NCBI GenBank assembly: GCA_028753945.1
Contig: JAPNXP010000001.1
Location: forward strand, 5,384,501 to 5,448,500
Length of the DNA stretch: 64,000 nucleotides
Reading direction: 5' to 3'
Source of the DNA: Hexactinellida sp. DTS-2022
Lineage: Eukaryota > Porifera > Hexactinellida
This document shows, piece after piece, positions 45,081 through 58,850 of this stretch. Below the pieces are notes generated by a model, which had not been told where the DNA came from, made no database searches, and saw nothing but the letters and a program-made list of their open reading frames with translations. The stretch's first letter is position 1. The number at the start of each line of letters is the position of its first letter. A program made the translations under genes and the position numbers.

Positions 45081-46528
45081 CCCTGAAGAAAAATCCTGTA
45101 TAAAACCCTGTGTATAGAGTTTGAAACTTCATAATGTGCTGACGTGTCCTATCTATACTTTATGTCAGATGCTATAATTACCTCAATTAGTGACCCTAAC
45201 CTCTAATACTATTTGATTATTTTCCAAATTACTAATACCTTCATTAAATTATTATTTAATAGTTTCTAATAGTATAGTATGGATGTTTATAGTTATTTGA
45301 TCTCAGGATTACATATTGCCTATAATTAACAAATCCCTCCTCGGCCCAAATGGGGGGGGATCTTAAATCCCCCTCCAGAACCCTTGCTGGGAATTTGGGC
45401 CTAAGACACAATGTCCACTCCTGGCACAGTGTGGCATAGTCTCGTGAATTTTCTAAATGTCCAGAATAATTCACTAAGTATCGCATTTGTTAGGTATTGA
45501 AAATTGAGCAAATAGCATTATATCGTATCTTGCTTCCAGGGGCTTTGTCCCTGGACCCCAGCTGGTGTGTTTTATTTTTAGAAAATGACAACCCCCCTTT
45601 GAATATATCTTGGATCCGCCCCTGAATTTACCTACTCGGATAAGACGCAGAATTTCTATTCGTAACTAAATAAAATGTATTCGTTCAAATTCGGTTAGTA
45701 CGGACTCTAGAATACTATCAGCAGAACTCAGTTGCAGTTAGTGTTTGATTCTATGAGTACGTGACTAAAATACTTCTATATTATCGTTAAATATGTTGAG
45801 ACTTGTATACCCTACATCGTATTTACATCATTGTACAAGTCAATATTTCGACTCGTGGATAATGCATACGGATAAGATATACCTCGGTTAGTACGTACTT
45901 TTGCTTGATTCCCAGGCTGGTACGTCTTAACCGAGTTATACTGGAAGTTATTTGAGTAATCACACAGGTATCAAAGCCATTCGAACACACCCATTTTAAC
46001 CGACACAGGAAATATTTATGATTAAAGAGTTTAAGCCTTAAGGGGATCATTCACATTTATCACATCCTAATCTCTCATCCCAAGTTATATCAACTCAGAG
46101 ACATATCAAAATGAGCTGATACGATACATTGTTTTAGTAGTAATTACTATTAGAAGGGATGTGAACTAAGAGGAGATGCTCAAATTATGTGTTATAATTA
46201 GTGCCCGTAAATTACTAGGAAATTAAATCGCACCTTCCCTAAGGAGTTTAGTTTTTATCTGTGGCCTCATACATACAGTACTCAAAATTAAATATTTAAT
46301 AATGATGAATATGATGGTTAAATTGTATACTCTTAAATTTGGAGGATTCGATAATTATCATCACTATTCAAGCTTATCTGAGTAATTTATTTTTGCGAGT
46401 ACATGTATCTCGTAATTTGAATCCTTTAACAACAATTAATTAGTCCTGTTACTATATTTTATTTATTTATAAGAGCTGGAAACTGAAACTAGTGTAGAAT
46501 ATCATCGTTGTTAGAAATAGAAGTAATA
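45081..46528. other. Intergenic stretch with decayed MITEs
   Basis: 45690-45960 carries ttcggttagtacggac and ctcggttagtacgtac with gtcttaaccgagttatactg as a possible right end, akin to 14650-14835. The rest is AT-rich without supported genes. Confidence 0.5.
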
Positions 46529-46676
46529 CAGGGGGGGCGGAAGCGGTCAGGCCGGTCAGGCCATGGCCTGACCACTTTTATAAAGTGGCCAGGCCAATAG
46601 CCTTACCACTCTTACGTCACTAGTTAGGCCGGTCAAGCATGGCCTGACTACTTTATAACTGCTTCCGCCGGCCCTG
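46529..46676. mobile_element. hAT-like MITE, 148 bp
   Basis: Ends CAGGGGGGGCGGAAGC and GCTTCCGCCGGCCCTG; interior repeats of ggccggtcaggccatgg. Only TAATA is shared by the flanks, so the target duplication is incomplete. Confidence 0.75.
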
Positions 46677-46952
46677 TAATATATTTTAATTTAGCACTGT
46701 AAATTCACCTTTATTAGAGAACCACAGTACAATGGCTACAAAATTTCTTTATAGCTAATCACATAATTATTTTTTATAACTATTGATTTTCTTCATAGCG
46801 TATAAATCTTTCGCCTTTTACTAAAGATTTCCGTGGAGAAGATCAATGAAATAGTTTTATCAATTTTTTTCCAGCCTCTAGTATTATCTACTAGAGGCCT
46901 CGTTATAAAAGTGAGCTAGACATTTTTTCATATTTCAATACAGCTTGTATTA

Positions 46953-47080
46953 CAGTCGAAATCTGGTTTTTTTGCCTCCTTTTGTCGTGCAAAAATGTGA
47001 TATCTTAATGTGTTTTCCATCGGGTTTTTTTGCCTCCTTTTGTCGTGCATTTGGGGGGCAAAAAAAACCGATTTCGACTG
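46953..47080. mobile_element. TA-target MITE, 128 bp
   Basis: Ends CAGTCGAAATCTGG and CCGATTTCGACTG with TA on both sides. An internal direct repeat of tttttttgcctccttttgtc makes it look like a duplication of one arm. Confidence 0.87.
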
Positions 47081-47392
47081 TAGCTCATCTTCTCCTTCCA
47101 TCTTGATCTCCCTCGCTGCTATCCCCAGGCCGTAAGGGGTTGTCAAAAGTTCTGCTAACCTTTGTTTTGACGGAAATGGACGCCCTACAAATTTGGACTG
47201 GGGTTCCATTCCATCAAATATGTAAATATAGATAGTGTTTGACGCATTTGGACCCCCTTTACTTAATAATCAAGACCTCATTATTGAGCCTTTACTTCCT
47301 GTTGTCATCATACATGCTTACTTCCCACCTCTCTTCATATTACTCTTCTTTGAACATTTCTGTAAATTTGTGTCATTTACAATACACTATCG
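47081..47392. other. Intergenic DNA with a repeated ttgacggaaatgga word
   Basis: A minus-strand open stretch at 47085-47209 looks partly protein-like, but its end overlaps ttgacggaaatgga, which recurs as an inverted pair at 48660-48720. I do not call a gene. Confidence 0.4.
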
Positions 47393-47588
47393 CAGTGGTT
47401 CTCAACCGGGGGTGCGAGATACGATTCTGTGGGGTGCGGGAAAAGAGTACAAGTTCTGTTTATAGTAAAAATCAACGATATTACGTTTACCAGGGGGTGC
47501 GAGAGTTGATTTTCAAAGCTAAAGGGGTGCGGAAGTAGAATTTGAAAGCTGAAGGGGTGCGGAAGTTTTAAAAGGTTAAGAAACACTG
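47393..47588. mobile_element. hAT-type MITE, 196 bp
   Basis: Ends CAGTGGTTCTCAACC and GGTTAAGAAACACTG; flanks CACTATCG and CACTAAAG match at 6 of 8 positions. Interior copies of aaaggggtgcggaagt. Confidence 0.85.
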
Positions 47589-47838
47589 CACTAAAGATAT
47601 ACTGAGCAGTGAACACTCAAGTTAATAATTGTGTATATCTGTGAAACTCAGGCCCCTTGATTACAGGCAATTCCAAAAATTGGATAAATTAATGAAGATT
47701 ACAATAAGTAAAATTGAGTTTTAGTAAACTCATAGGTTACACGTTTTTTTAAAAATAAGGAACACCTTTATAAGGAACTCCAGGCTGAGAATTGGCAAAA
47801 AATTAAGGAATTCTTAAGGAACTGCCCAGCCTGAGATT

Positions 47839-48286
47839 CAGGGGCGTCCTGGCCAGGGGGGGGCCCATTGGGGAACTTCAGTGGCCTATTCAGGATTATC
47901 GTGAGGGGGGTGCTTTGGAGCGAGCGATGGTAAGGGGGGGGTCTGGGGGGCAAGCCCTCCAGAATTTTTTTTGAATATTAGACGCTCAAACATCGATGTA
48001 CAGCTATTCTTGTCACATAGTAGGAGTAGTGTAATATGTGTAGTTGTACCAAATTATAAATAAAAACATATCCCTTTTGAAAACCAGTTATGAGGGGGGT
48101 GTTTGAACACCTAAACCCCCCCCCCCCCCTGGATACACCACTGAACTTTCAGTGCTTTTGTACAGATAAAATAGCTAGATAAGGGCCCCCAAGGGGGCCC
48201 TTATCAAACTAGGAGCCCAAATTAGGAACCCCCAAGGGGGGCCCAGCGGGGATTCCCCGCTGGCTTGTATGGCCAGGACGCCCCTG
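47839..48286. mobile_element. hAT-type element, 448 bp, with a nested MITE
   Basis: Ends CAGGGGCGTCCTGGCCA and TGGCCAGGACGCCCCTG are exact complements; target duplication CTGAGATT at 47831-47838 and 48287-48294. A second element at 47879-48143 (CAGTGGCCTATTCAGGAT ... CCTGGATACACCACTG) is nested and flanked by AACTT. Relative of 15223-15815. Confidence 0.92.
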
Positions 48287-48294
48287 CTGAGATT

Positions 48295-48795
48295 ATAAAA
48301 CCATAAATAATATACCTATCATAGTATCATTTATTAATTTATCAAGAATAATTCAACATCGTCTATATCTTTCTTTGATATATAATCAATTGTATCATCT
48401 TCAAATTCTACTTTAAACTCCTCAAGCCACATGTAAAAGCTAAATACACACGTTACAATGTTAAAATGTTAATAATCAGTTAATTAAGTAATTGAATACG
48501 TAGGTACCTTCTTACTAAGCAATATTTCGAGCCCAAGAAAATAAGGAACTTTGAGGCTGAAATTGGCAAAAAAATAAGGAACTTCAGCCTGAAGTTTGAA
48601 TTAGGGTTCCTTATAATAAATAAAAACGTGTATTTACTAAACACTATCTATATTTTACATATTTGACGGAAATGGACCCCTCGGTCCAAATCTGTAGGGG
48701 GGTCCATTTCCGTCAAAACAACCTGAACTGACCGGAGTTAACAATTAGGGAACTTTTGAGTCTTGACATGTGTTTTCGTCATTTGGTTGAATTTT
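48295..48795. other. Intergenic DNA with a short palindrome
   Basis: 48664-48718 is an inverted repeat (tttgacggaaatggacccc and its complement). Words aaggaactttgaggctgaa also occur near 47770-47830. No gene. Confidence 0.6.
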
Positions 48796-49972
48796 ACTGT
48801 GCCGACTATAGTATAGTATAGTGGCCCAGTATACACCATTATACATAGAGGGCAGAAACTTGGGATGTTGGTGCGGTGTGACCGTCTAATTTGCACCTGG
48901 GGTTACGATTTTTAATCAAATAAATTTAACACCTATTTAATCTAATTATGGCTCATAACATGAAATAATTAATAGTGAACTTGATAAAATTTACATATTT
49001 GAATAGAGAATTTAATCCTACACCTTTTGGCAAATCACAAATGTTCAATTTGGCCTAGGTTTGCGTCATAATTGGGGTACCAATCTCCTGTATTTACTCA
49101 CACTTCAGATTCTGTAAAACTGTTAAATCTAGTTCCTTTGTTTCAACTTGTAATAATTATATTGATTTAACTTGTTAAATCTTACTCTATTGTTTCAACT
49201 TGCGATAAATATATTGTTTTAACTTATAAATTCCTGCTGGCTTCTATTTAATTGTAGTATTACTATACAATGGATTAAATAAAAATATATAATACGTATA
49301 AGGAATTTTTATCTTAACTCACTCACCGTAGATAACATTGCTAAAATAAATACTAATAATATAATTTAAAAGATTTGGCTCGAGATGCACATCTGTAACA
49401 TATGGGACACCGTTGCTAAAAATTTGAGCTCCGGGGCAATCCAACTAAAGTTGGTATCATCGAGTGTGCGGAATTGAAATTTGGTTCCAAATTAATTTAA
49501 ATTACTATTTATGACAAATAATAAAACTTAATAAATTCAAGTTGACATTGAAATTAGTGTTAAATTATTAATAATATTAATTATTATTTATACGAATTTG
49601 ATAAATAGCATTAATCTCAGAGATGATATAAGATAGAAACAAACTTCCAATTTATCAATTGATCCTTGTGCCACGTAACACTTCTACAAATGTGTCTTGA
49701 CACCTTGAGATGATGATGACATCGTTAAAAAAAATGTGTTTTTACAATTTTGTGAATTATATATTTCGAATGGTTGGTTTGGTGTTGGGTCATCACCCAA
49801 CACGCACATGAAAATGCTTAGTCTTCACCTATTATATTCTACTGAAACTTGAATATCTCTAAAATGAAGTGAGCTAAATGGAAACTTCCACCACTCTAAG
49901 GGTCGTTGCCTTCTGAAAAACCTTTCTAAAATAAATTAACACCTTCAACCTTCATAGTGATGATGAGATGGC

Positions 49973-50105
49973 AAAAATCCAAAATTGCATCTGTGCCGAC
50001 AGCATTTTCCTTGGAGACACTATCAATTACCCAACCAGTAGCCACCAAAAGATAGTGCCACCAAAGGGAAATGCGTCGGCACAGATGCAATTTTGGATTT
50101 TTACA
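49973..50105. repeat. Long hairpin of the satellite, first copy in the block
   Basis: Arms aaaatccaaaattgcatctg and its complement. Further copies lie at about 52285-52422, 53744-53868, 54808-54936, 55799-55923, 56650-56775, 58073-58195, 60157-60283, 61016-61135, 62213-62331 and 63640-63762. Arms are conserved, loops (tcaataaaccaccaacaaaa) vary slightly. Confidence 0.9.
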
Positions 50106-50292
50106 ACTTGAAACATTAGAAATAGATTTTACAGTTTTACTGAAACTGAAGTGTTGAGTAAACCAAGAAATTTCAACACCCATTAATGGCACAAATTAAA
50201 CGCTTCATGAAATTTGTTCTTCACCCATCAGACGCAGAATTTTATGGTGAATCTAAATATGAAATAAAATTTGGGGGTTTAGTAAAACATTT

Positions 50293-51113
50293 TTACTGTG
50301 CCGACTATACTATAGTATAGTGGCCCAGTATTAGAATCACTGCCTTTATTATTTTTTTTATTATTATTATTACTGTGCCGACTATACTATAGTATAGTGG
50401 CCCAGTATTGGAATCACTGCCTTTATTATTTTTATTTTTATTTTTACTGTGCCGACTATACTATAGTATAGTGGCCCAGTATTAGAATCACTGCCTTTAT
50501 TATTACTGTGCCGACTATACTATAGTATAGTGGCCCAGTTCTAATCTCACTGCCTTTATTTTTTACTGTGCCGACTATACTATAGTATAGTGGCCCAGTA
50601 TTGGAATCACTGCCTTTATTATTATTACTGTGCCGACTATACTATAGTATAGTGGCCCAGTATTAGAATCACTGCCTTTATTATTATTACTGTGCCGACT
50701 ATACTATAGTATAGTGGCCCAGTATTGGAATCACTGCCTTTATTATTATTACTGTGCCGACTATACTATAGTATAGTGGCCCAGTATTGGAATCACTGCC
50801 TTTATTATTTTTATTATTACTGTGCCGACTATACTATAGTATAGTGGCCCAGTATTAGAATCACTGCCTTTATTATTATTATTACTGTGCCGACTATACT
50901 ATAGTATAGTGGCCCAGTATTAGAATCACTGCCTTTATTATTATTATTACTGTGCCGACTATACTATAGTATAGTGGCCCAGTATTGGAATCACTGCCTT
51001 TATTTATATTATTATTACTGTGCCGACTATACTATAGTATAGTGGCCCAGTATTGGAATCACTGCCTTTATTATTATTACTGTGCCGACTATACTATAGT
51101 ATAGTGGCCCAGT
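50293..51113. repeat. Minisatellite of 13 near-palindromes
   Basis: Thirteen copies of a 35-bp unit with arms ACTGTGCCGA and TGGCCCAGT around the perfect palindrome CTATACTATAGTATAG, each followed by attggaatcactgccttt and a TTA/TTATTT spacer of changing length. Period is about 58-86 bp. The units are almost invariant while the spacers vary. Confidence 0.95.
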
Positions 51114-54100
51114 TCTAATCTTACTGCCTTTAATATTATTTTTATTATTATTATTTTTTCTCCGTAGACGGTGCCCTGGCCAGAGCTTTATAGTTGATGG
51201 GCTTAAACTTTGCATGTAGGTGCGATGGGACCGTCTAATTTGCACCTGGGGTTACGATTTTTGATTAACAAATTTTGGACACATCTTTAACACCTTTCAA
51301 AATTTGTCTGGTCCATAACTCAAAATATGTTTTACTAAACCCCCAAATTTTATTTCATATTTGGATTCGCCATAAAATTCTGCGTCTGATGGGAGAATAA
51401 ATTTTCCAATAAAGGGGTCAATTTCTGCCATAAATGGGGGTTGAAATTTCTTTGTTTACTCACACTTCTATTTCAGTAAAGTGTTAAATCTAATTCTATT
51501 GTTTCAACTTGTAATAATTATATTGATTTAACTTGTTAAATCCTACTCTAGTGATTCAACTTGCTATAATTATATTGATTTAACTTGTGAATTCAAGCTG
51601 GCTTCTATTTTGCAATTGAAAATTAAGATTATATATTTCATAACAACGACATATTATGTGATTATATTTACTTCTGCGAGAATATAATTGCACTGTTAAT
51701 ATACTGACGTAATTAATTATAAATAATTCAGTTTGTATTTAACTTATATAGAAGCTTCCAATTTGTATATTAGAGGTTATCGAGTGTGCGGAATTGAAAT
51801 TTGATAGATAAATTAATTAATTGATTATTTATGACAAAATAATTGAACTTAATAATTGTATGTTGACATTGAAATTGGTGTCATATTATAAATAATATTA
51901 ATAATTATTTATACTAATTAATTAAATATCATAAATCTCAGAGATCATAGAAGATAGAAACAAACTTTCAATATATCAATTGGTCCTTATGACACGTGCC
52001 ACCTATACAAGTGGGTCTTGACACCTTGAGGTGATGATGACATCGTTAAAAAAATGTGTTTTTACAATTTTGTTAATTCTATATTTAAAATGGGTTAGTT
52101 AATGTTGGTTGATGACCCAACACCCACTTAAAAAATGCTGAGTCATTACAGATTATATTCTACTGAAACTTGAATATCTCTTTAATGAAGTGAGCTGAAT
52201 GGAAACTTCCACCACTCTAAAGGGTCGTTGTCTTCTGAAACACCTTTCTGAAATAATTTAACACCTTCATGGTGATGATGACATGGCGAAAAAAAAAATC
52301 CAAAATTGCAGCCTGTGCCGACAGCATGTTCCTTTGGAGGCACTATCAATAAACCAACAACAAAATATAGTGCCACCAAAGGATCATGCGTCGGCACAGG
52401 CTGCAATTTTGGATTTTTTATTATTATTTATATTATTATTTTTTCTCCGTAGACGGTGCCCTGGCCAGAGCTTTATGGTTGATGGGCTGAAACTTGGCAT
52501 GTAGGTTCGGAGTCGACGTCTAATTTGCACCTGGGGTTACGATTTTTTATTAACAAATTTTTGACACATCTTTAAGACCTTTCAAATTTTGTCTGGTCCA
52601 TAACTCAAAAGTTGTTTTACTAAACCCCCAAATTTTATTTCACATTTGGACTCGCCATAGAATTCTGCGTCTGATGGGACAAGAAAGTTTCGCATAAAGG
52701 GGTCAATTTCTGCCATAAATGGGCGTTGAAATTTCTTTGTTTACTCACACTTCAATTTCAGTAAAACTGTGAAATCTAATTCCATTGTTTCAACTTGTAA
52801 TAATTATATTGATTTAACTTGTTAAATCCTACTCTATTGATTCAACTTGCGATAATTATATTGATTCAACTTATAAATTCCAGCTGGCTTCTATTTAATT
52901 GTAGCATTACTATACAATGGATTAAATTAAATTAATTTATATAAGGAATTTGTTGACTTTACTCAACTAACCGTGGATAACATTGCTAAAATAAATAACT
53001 AATAATTTAATTTATTATCATTAAGTAATGAATGAATGGCATTAAACTAAAGATGGTTTATGATAGAACCGTTAAGATTTTACATTCCACAACAACGACA
53101 GATTAAGTGATTATATTTATTTCGGCGAGAATATTCTTTTTGCACAATTAATGTACTGACGTAATTTATTATAATTAATTCCTTTTGTATTTAACTTATA
53201 GAATTTTCCAATTGGATTATTGGGGTTATCGAGTGCGCTGAATTCAAATATGATAGTGAAATTCGATTTAAATTAATAATAAGTGCAAATAATTGAACTG
53301 TATTTATTTTGCTGTACATAATAATGGTGTTAAATTATTAATTTATTAATTAAATATTTATACTAATTAGGTAAATTTCATTAATCTCAGAGATGATACA
53401 AGATAGAAACAAACTTTCAATTTATCAATTGGTCCTTATGCCAGGTACCACCTATACAAGTGGGTCTTGACACCTTGAGGTGATTATGACATCGTCAAAA
53501 AAATGTATTTTTACAATTTTGTTAATTCGATATTTAAAATGGGTTAGTTGATGTTGGGTGATGACCCAACACACACATAAAAAATGCTGAGTCATCAGCT
53601 ATTATATTCTACTCAAACTTGAATATCTCTAAAATTATATGAACTAAATGGAAACTTCCACCACTCTAAGGGTCGATGCCTTCTGTAACACCTTTTTGAA
53701 ATAATTTAACACCTTCATAGTGATGATGACATGGCGAAAAAAAAAATCCAAAATTGCAGCCTGCGCCGACAGCATGTTCTCTTGGAGGCACTATAAATAA
53801 ACAACCAACAAAATATAGTGCCACCAAAGGAACATGCGTCGGCACAGGCTGCAATTTTGGATTTTTTTACTGTGCCGACTATACTATAGTATAGTGGCCC
53901 AGTTCTAATCTCACTGCCTTTATTACTGTGCCGACTATATTTTTTACTGTGCCGACTATACTATAGTATAGTGGCCCAGTATTAGAATCACTGCCTTTAT
54001 TATTATTTTTACTGTGCCGACTATACTATAGTATAGTGGCCCAGTATTGGAATCACTGCCTTTATTTATATTATTATTATTTTTATTTTTTCTCCGTAGA

Positions 54101-55083
54101 CGGTACCCTGGCCACACCTTTATACATTGAGGGCTGAAACTTGCCATGTAGATGCGAAGTGCCCTTCTAATTTGCACCTGGGGTTACGATTTTTGATTAC
54201 GAAATTTTGCACACATCTTTAACACCTTTCAAAATTTGTCTGGTCCATAACTCAAAATATGCTTTAATAAACCCCCAAATTTTATTTCATATTTGGATTC
54301 ACCATAAAATTCTGCGTCTGATGGGTGAAGAAATTTTTCAATAAATGGTTTAATTTCTGCCATAAATGGGGGTTGAAATTTCTTTGTTTACTCACACTTC
54401 AATTTCAGTAAAAGTGTCAAATCTAATTCCATTGTTTCAGCTTGTAATAATTATATTGATTTAACTTGTTAAATCCTACTCTAGTGATTCAACTTGCGAT
54501 AATTATATTGATTTAACTTATAAATTGCAGCTGGCTTCTATTTAATTGTAGTATTACTATAACTATACAATGGATTAAATAAAATCTAATAATATAAGGA
54601 ATTTATTGACTTTACTCAAATCACCGTGGACAACATTGCTAAAATAAATAACTAATAATATAATTTATTATCAATACATAATGAATGAATGGCAGTAAAC
54701 TCAAGGTGGTTTATGATAGAAAAAACTTCAAATTCACCAATCGTTCTTTGGACTCGGACCAAATAACAAATGCTTCTTCACACCTTGGGCGTTGATGACT
54801 TGTCGAAAAAAAATCCAAAATTGCAGCTTGTGCCGACAGCATGTTCCTTTGGAGGCACTATCAATAAACTACCATCAAAATATAGTGCCACCAAAGGATC
54901 ATGAGTCGGCACAGGCTGCAATTTTGGATTTTTTTACTGTGCCGACTATACTATAGTATAGTGGCCCAGTATTGGAATCACTGCCTTTATTTTTATTATT
55001 ATTACTGTGCCGACTATACTATAGTATAGTGGCCCAGTATTGGAATCACTGCCTTTATTTATATTATTAATATTTTTATTTTT

Positions 55084-56781
55084 TCTCCGTAGACGGTGCC
55101 CTGGCCTGAGCTTTATAGTTGATGGGCTGAAACTTGGCATGTAGGTGCGTATGGACCGTCTAATTTGCACCTGGGGTTACGATTTTTTATTAACAAATTT
55201 TTGACACATCTTTAACACCTTTCAAAATTTGTCTGGTCCATAGCTAGAAAAATGTTTTACTAAACCCCCAAATTTTATTTCATATTTGGATTCACCATAA
55301 AATTCTGCGTCTGATGGGAGAAGAAAATTTGTTAAAATTGGTTTAATTTCTGCCATAGATGGGGGTTGAAATTCCATTGTTTACTCAACACTTCAATTTC
55401 AATAAAACTGTGAAATCTAATTCCATTGTTTCAACTTGTAATAATTATATTGATTTAACTTGTTAAAGCTTTCACTATTGTTTCAACTTGCGATAATTAA
55501 ATTGATTCAACTTATAAATTCCAGCTGGCTTCTATTTAATTCTAGTATTACTATACAATGGATTAAATAAAATAATATAATATAAGGAATTTGTTGACTA
55601 AACTCAAATCACCGTGGATAACATTGCTAAAATAACTAACTAATAATATAATTCATTATCAATACATAATGAATGAATGGCATTAAACTCTAGATGGTTT
55701 ATGATAGAAACAAACTTCAAATTTATCTACCGTTCCTTGTGACTCGGACCAAATAACAAATGCTTCTTCACACCTTGGGCGTTGATGACTTGGCGAAAAA
55801 AAATCCAAAATTGCAGCCTGCGCCGACAGCATGTTCCTTTGGAGGCACTATCAATAAACCATCAACAAAATATAGTGCCACGAAAGGAACATGCGTCGGC
55901 ACAGCTGCAATTTTGGATTTTTTATTTTTATTTTTTCTCCGTAGACGGTGCCCTGGCCTGAGCTTTATAGTTGATGGGCTGAAACTTGGCATGTAGGTGC
56001 GTATGGACCGTCTAATTTGCACCTGGGGTTACGATTTTTTATTAACAAATTTTTGACACATCTTTAACACCTTTCAAAATTTGTCTGGTCCATAGCTAGA
56101 AAAATGTTTTACTAAACCCCCAAATTTTATTTCACATTTGGATTCACCATAAAATTCTGCGTCTGATGGGAGAAGAAAATTTGTTAAAATTGGTTTAATT
56201 TCTGCCATAGATGGGGGTTGAAATTCCTTTGTTTACTCAACACTTCAATTTCAATAAAACTGTGAAATCTAATTCCATTGTTTCAACTTGTAATAATTAT
56301 ATTGATTTAACTTGTTAAAGCTTTCACTATTGTTTCAACTTGCGATAATTAAATTGATTCAACTTATAAATTCCAGCTGGCTTCTATTTAATTCTAGTAT
56401 TACTATACAATGGATTAAATAAAATAATATAATATAAGGAATTTGTTGACTAAACTCAAATCACCGTGGATAACATTGCTAAAATAACTAACTAATAATA
56501 TAATTCATTATCAATACATAATGAATGAATGGCATTAAACTCTAGATGGTTTATGATAGAAACAAACTTCAAATTTATCTACCGTTCCTTGTGACTCGGA
56601 CCAAATAACAAATGCTTCTTCACACCTTGGGCGTTGATGACTTGGCGAAAAAAAATCCAAAATTGCAGCCTGCGCCGACAGCATGGTCCTTTGGAGGCAC
56701 TATCAATAAACAACCAACAAAATATAGTGCCACCAAAGGAACATGCGTCGGCGCAGGCTGCAATTTTGGATTTTTTTTTTT
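55084..56781. repeat. Two near-identical tandem units of about 850 bp
   Basis: 55084-55935 and 55936-56781 match almost base for base, including rare words such as catagctagaaaaatg and gttaaaattggttt. This is a recent tandem duplication. The unit starting at 56782 is the same type but more diverged. Confidence 0.9.
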
Positions 56782-58850
56782 TCTCCGTAGACGGTGCCCT
56801 GGCCTGAGCTTTATAGTATATGTGCTGAAACTTGACATGTAGGTGCGATGGGACCGTCTAATTTGCACCTGGGGTTACGATTTTTGATTAACAAATTTTT
56901 GACACGTCTCTAACACCTTTCAAAATTTGTCTGGTCCATAACACAAAATATGTTTTACTAAACCCCAAATTTTATTTCACATTTGGATTCATCATAAAAT
57001 TCTGCGTCTGATGGGAGAAGAAATTTTTCAATAAAGGGGTCAATTTCTGCCATAAATGGGGGTTGAAATTTCTTTGTTTACTGACACTTCAATTTCAGTA
57101 AAGTGTTAAATCTAATTCTATTGTTTCAACTTGTAATAATTATATTGATTTAACTTGTTAAATCCTACTCTAGTGATTCAACTTGCGATAATTATATTGA
57201 TTTAACTTATAAATTCCAGCTGGCTTCTATTTAATTTAAGTATTACTATACAATTGATTAAATTAAATAATATAATATAAGGAATTTGTTGACTCAACTC
57301 AACCACCATGGATAACATTGCTAAAATAAATAACTAATAATATAATTTATTATCGATACATAATGAATGAATGGCATTAAACTAAAGATGGTTTATGATA
57401 GAACCGTTAAGATTTTACATTCCACAACAACGACAGATTAAGTGATTATATTTATTTCGGCGAGAATATTCTTGCACAATTAATGACTGACTTAATTAAT
57501 TATAATTAATTCATTTTGTATTTAACTTATAGACGGTTCCAAATAGATTATTGGGTTATCGAGTGCGTGGAATTCAAATATTATAGTGAAATTCAATTTA
57601 AATTAATAATAATTGCAAATAATTGAACTTAATTTATTTTGCTGTATATAATAATGGTGTTAAATAATAAATAAATTAATTAAATATTTATACTAATTAG
57701 ATAAATTTCATTAATCTCAGAGATGATACAAGATAGAAACAAACTTTCAATTTATCAATTGGTCCTTATGCCAGGTACCACCTATACAAGTGGGTCTTGA
57801 CACCTTGAGGTGATTATGACATCGTCAAAAAAATGTATTTTTACAATTTTGTTAATTCGATATTTAAAATGGGTTAGTTGATGTTGGGTGATGACCCAAC
57901 ACACACATAAAAAATGCTGAGTCATCAGCTATTATATTCTACTCAAACTTGAATATCTCTAAAATTATATGAACTAAATGGAAACTTCCACCACTCTAAG
58001 GGTCGATGCCTTCTGTAACACCTTTTTGAAATAATTTAACACCTTCATAGTGATGATGACATGGCGAAAAAAAAAATCCAAAATTGCAGCCTGCGCCGAC
58101 AGCATGTTCTCTTGGAGGCACTATAAATAAACAACCAACAAAATATAGTGCCACCAAAGGAACATGCGTCGGCACAGGCTGCAATAGTGGATTTTTTTTT
58201 TTTTTCTCCGTAGACGGTACCCTGGCCAGAGCTCTATAGTTGATGGGCTGAAACTTGGCATGTAGGTGCGGTGGGACCGTCTAATTTGCACCTGGGGTTA
58301 CGATTTTTTATTAAGAAATTTTTGACACATCTTTAACACCTTTCAGATTTTGTCTGGTCCATAACTCAAAATATGTTTTACTAAACCCGAAAATTTTATT
58401 TCATATTTGGATTCCCCATAAAATTCTGCGTCTGATGGGAGAAGAAAACCTTCAAAAAAGGTTTTATTCCTGCCATTAATGGGGGTTGAAATTTCTTTGT
58501 TTACTCACACTTCAGTTTCAGTAAAAGTGTTAAATCTAATTCCATTGTTTCAACTTGTAATAATTATATTGATTTAACTTGTTAAATCCTACTCTAGTGA
58601 TTCAACTTGCGATAATTATATTGATTCAACTTATAAATTCCAGCTGGCTTCTATTTAATTGTAGCATTACTATACAATGGATTAAATTAAATTAATTTAT
58701 ATAAGGAATTTGTTGACTTTACTCAACTCACCGTGGATAACATTGCTAAAATAAATAACTAATAATTACTGTGCCGACTATACTATAGTATAGTGGCCCA
58801 GTATTGGAATCACTGCCTTTATTATTATTATTATTATTATTTATATTATT

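Noticed and set aside
47085-47209. Possible small minus-strand exon
   Set aside because: Part of the frame derives from ttgacggaaatgga, a repeat found as an inverted pair at 48660-48720, and no splice partners or family match were seen.
50293-51113. CRISPR array
   Set aside because: Regular repeats with spacers superficially fit, but the spacers are simple TTA-rich and repeated, the host is a eukaryote and no cas gene is present.
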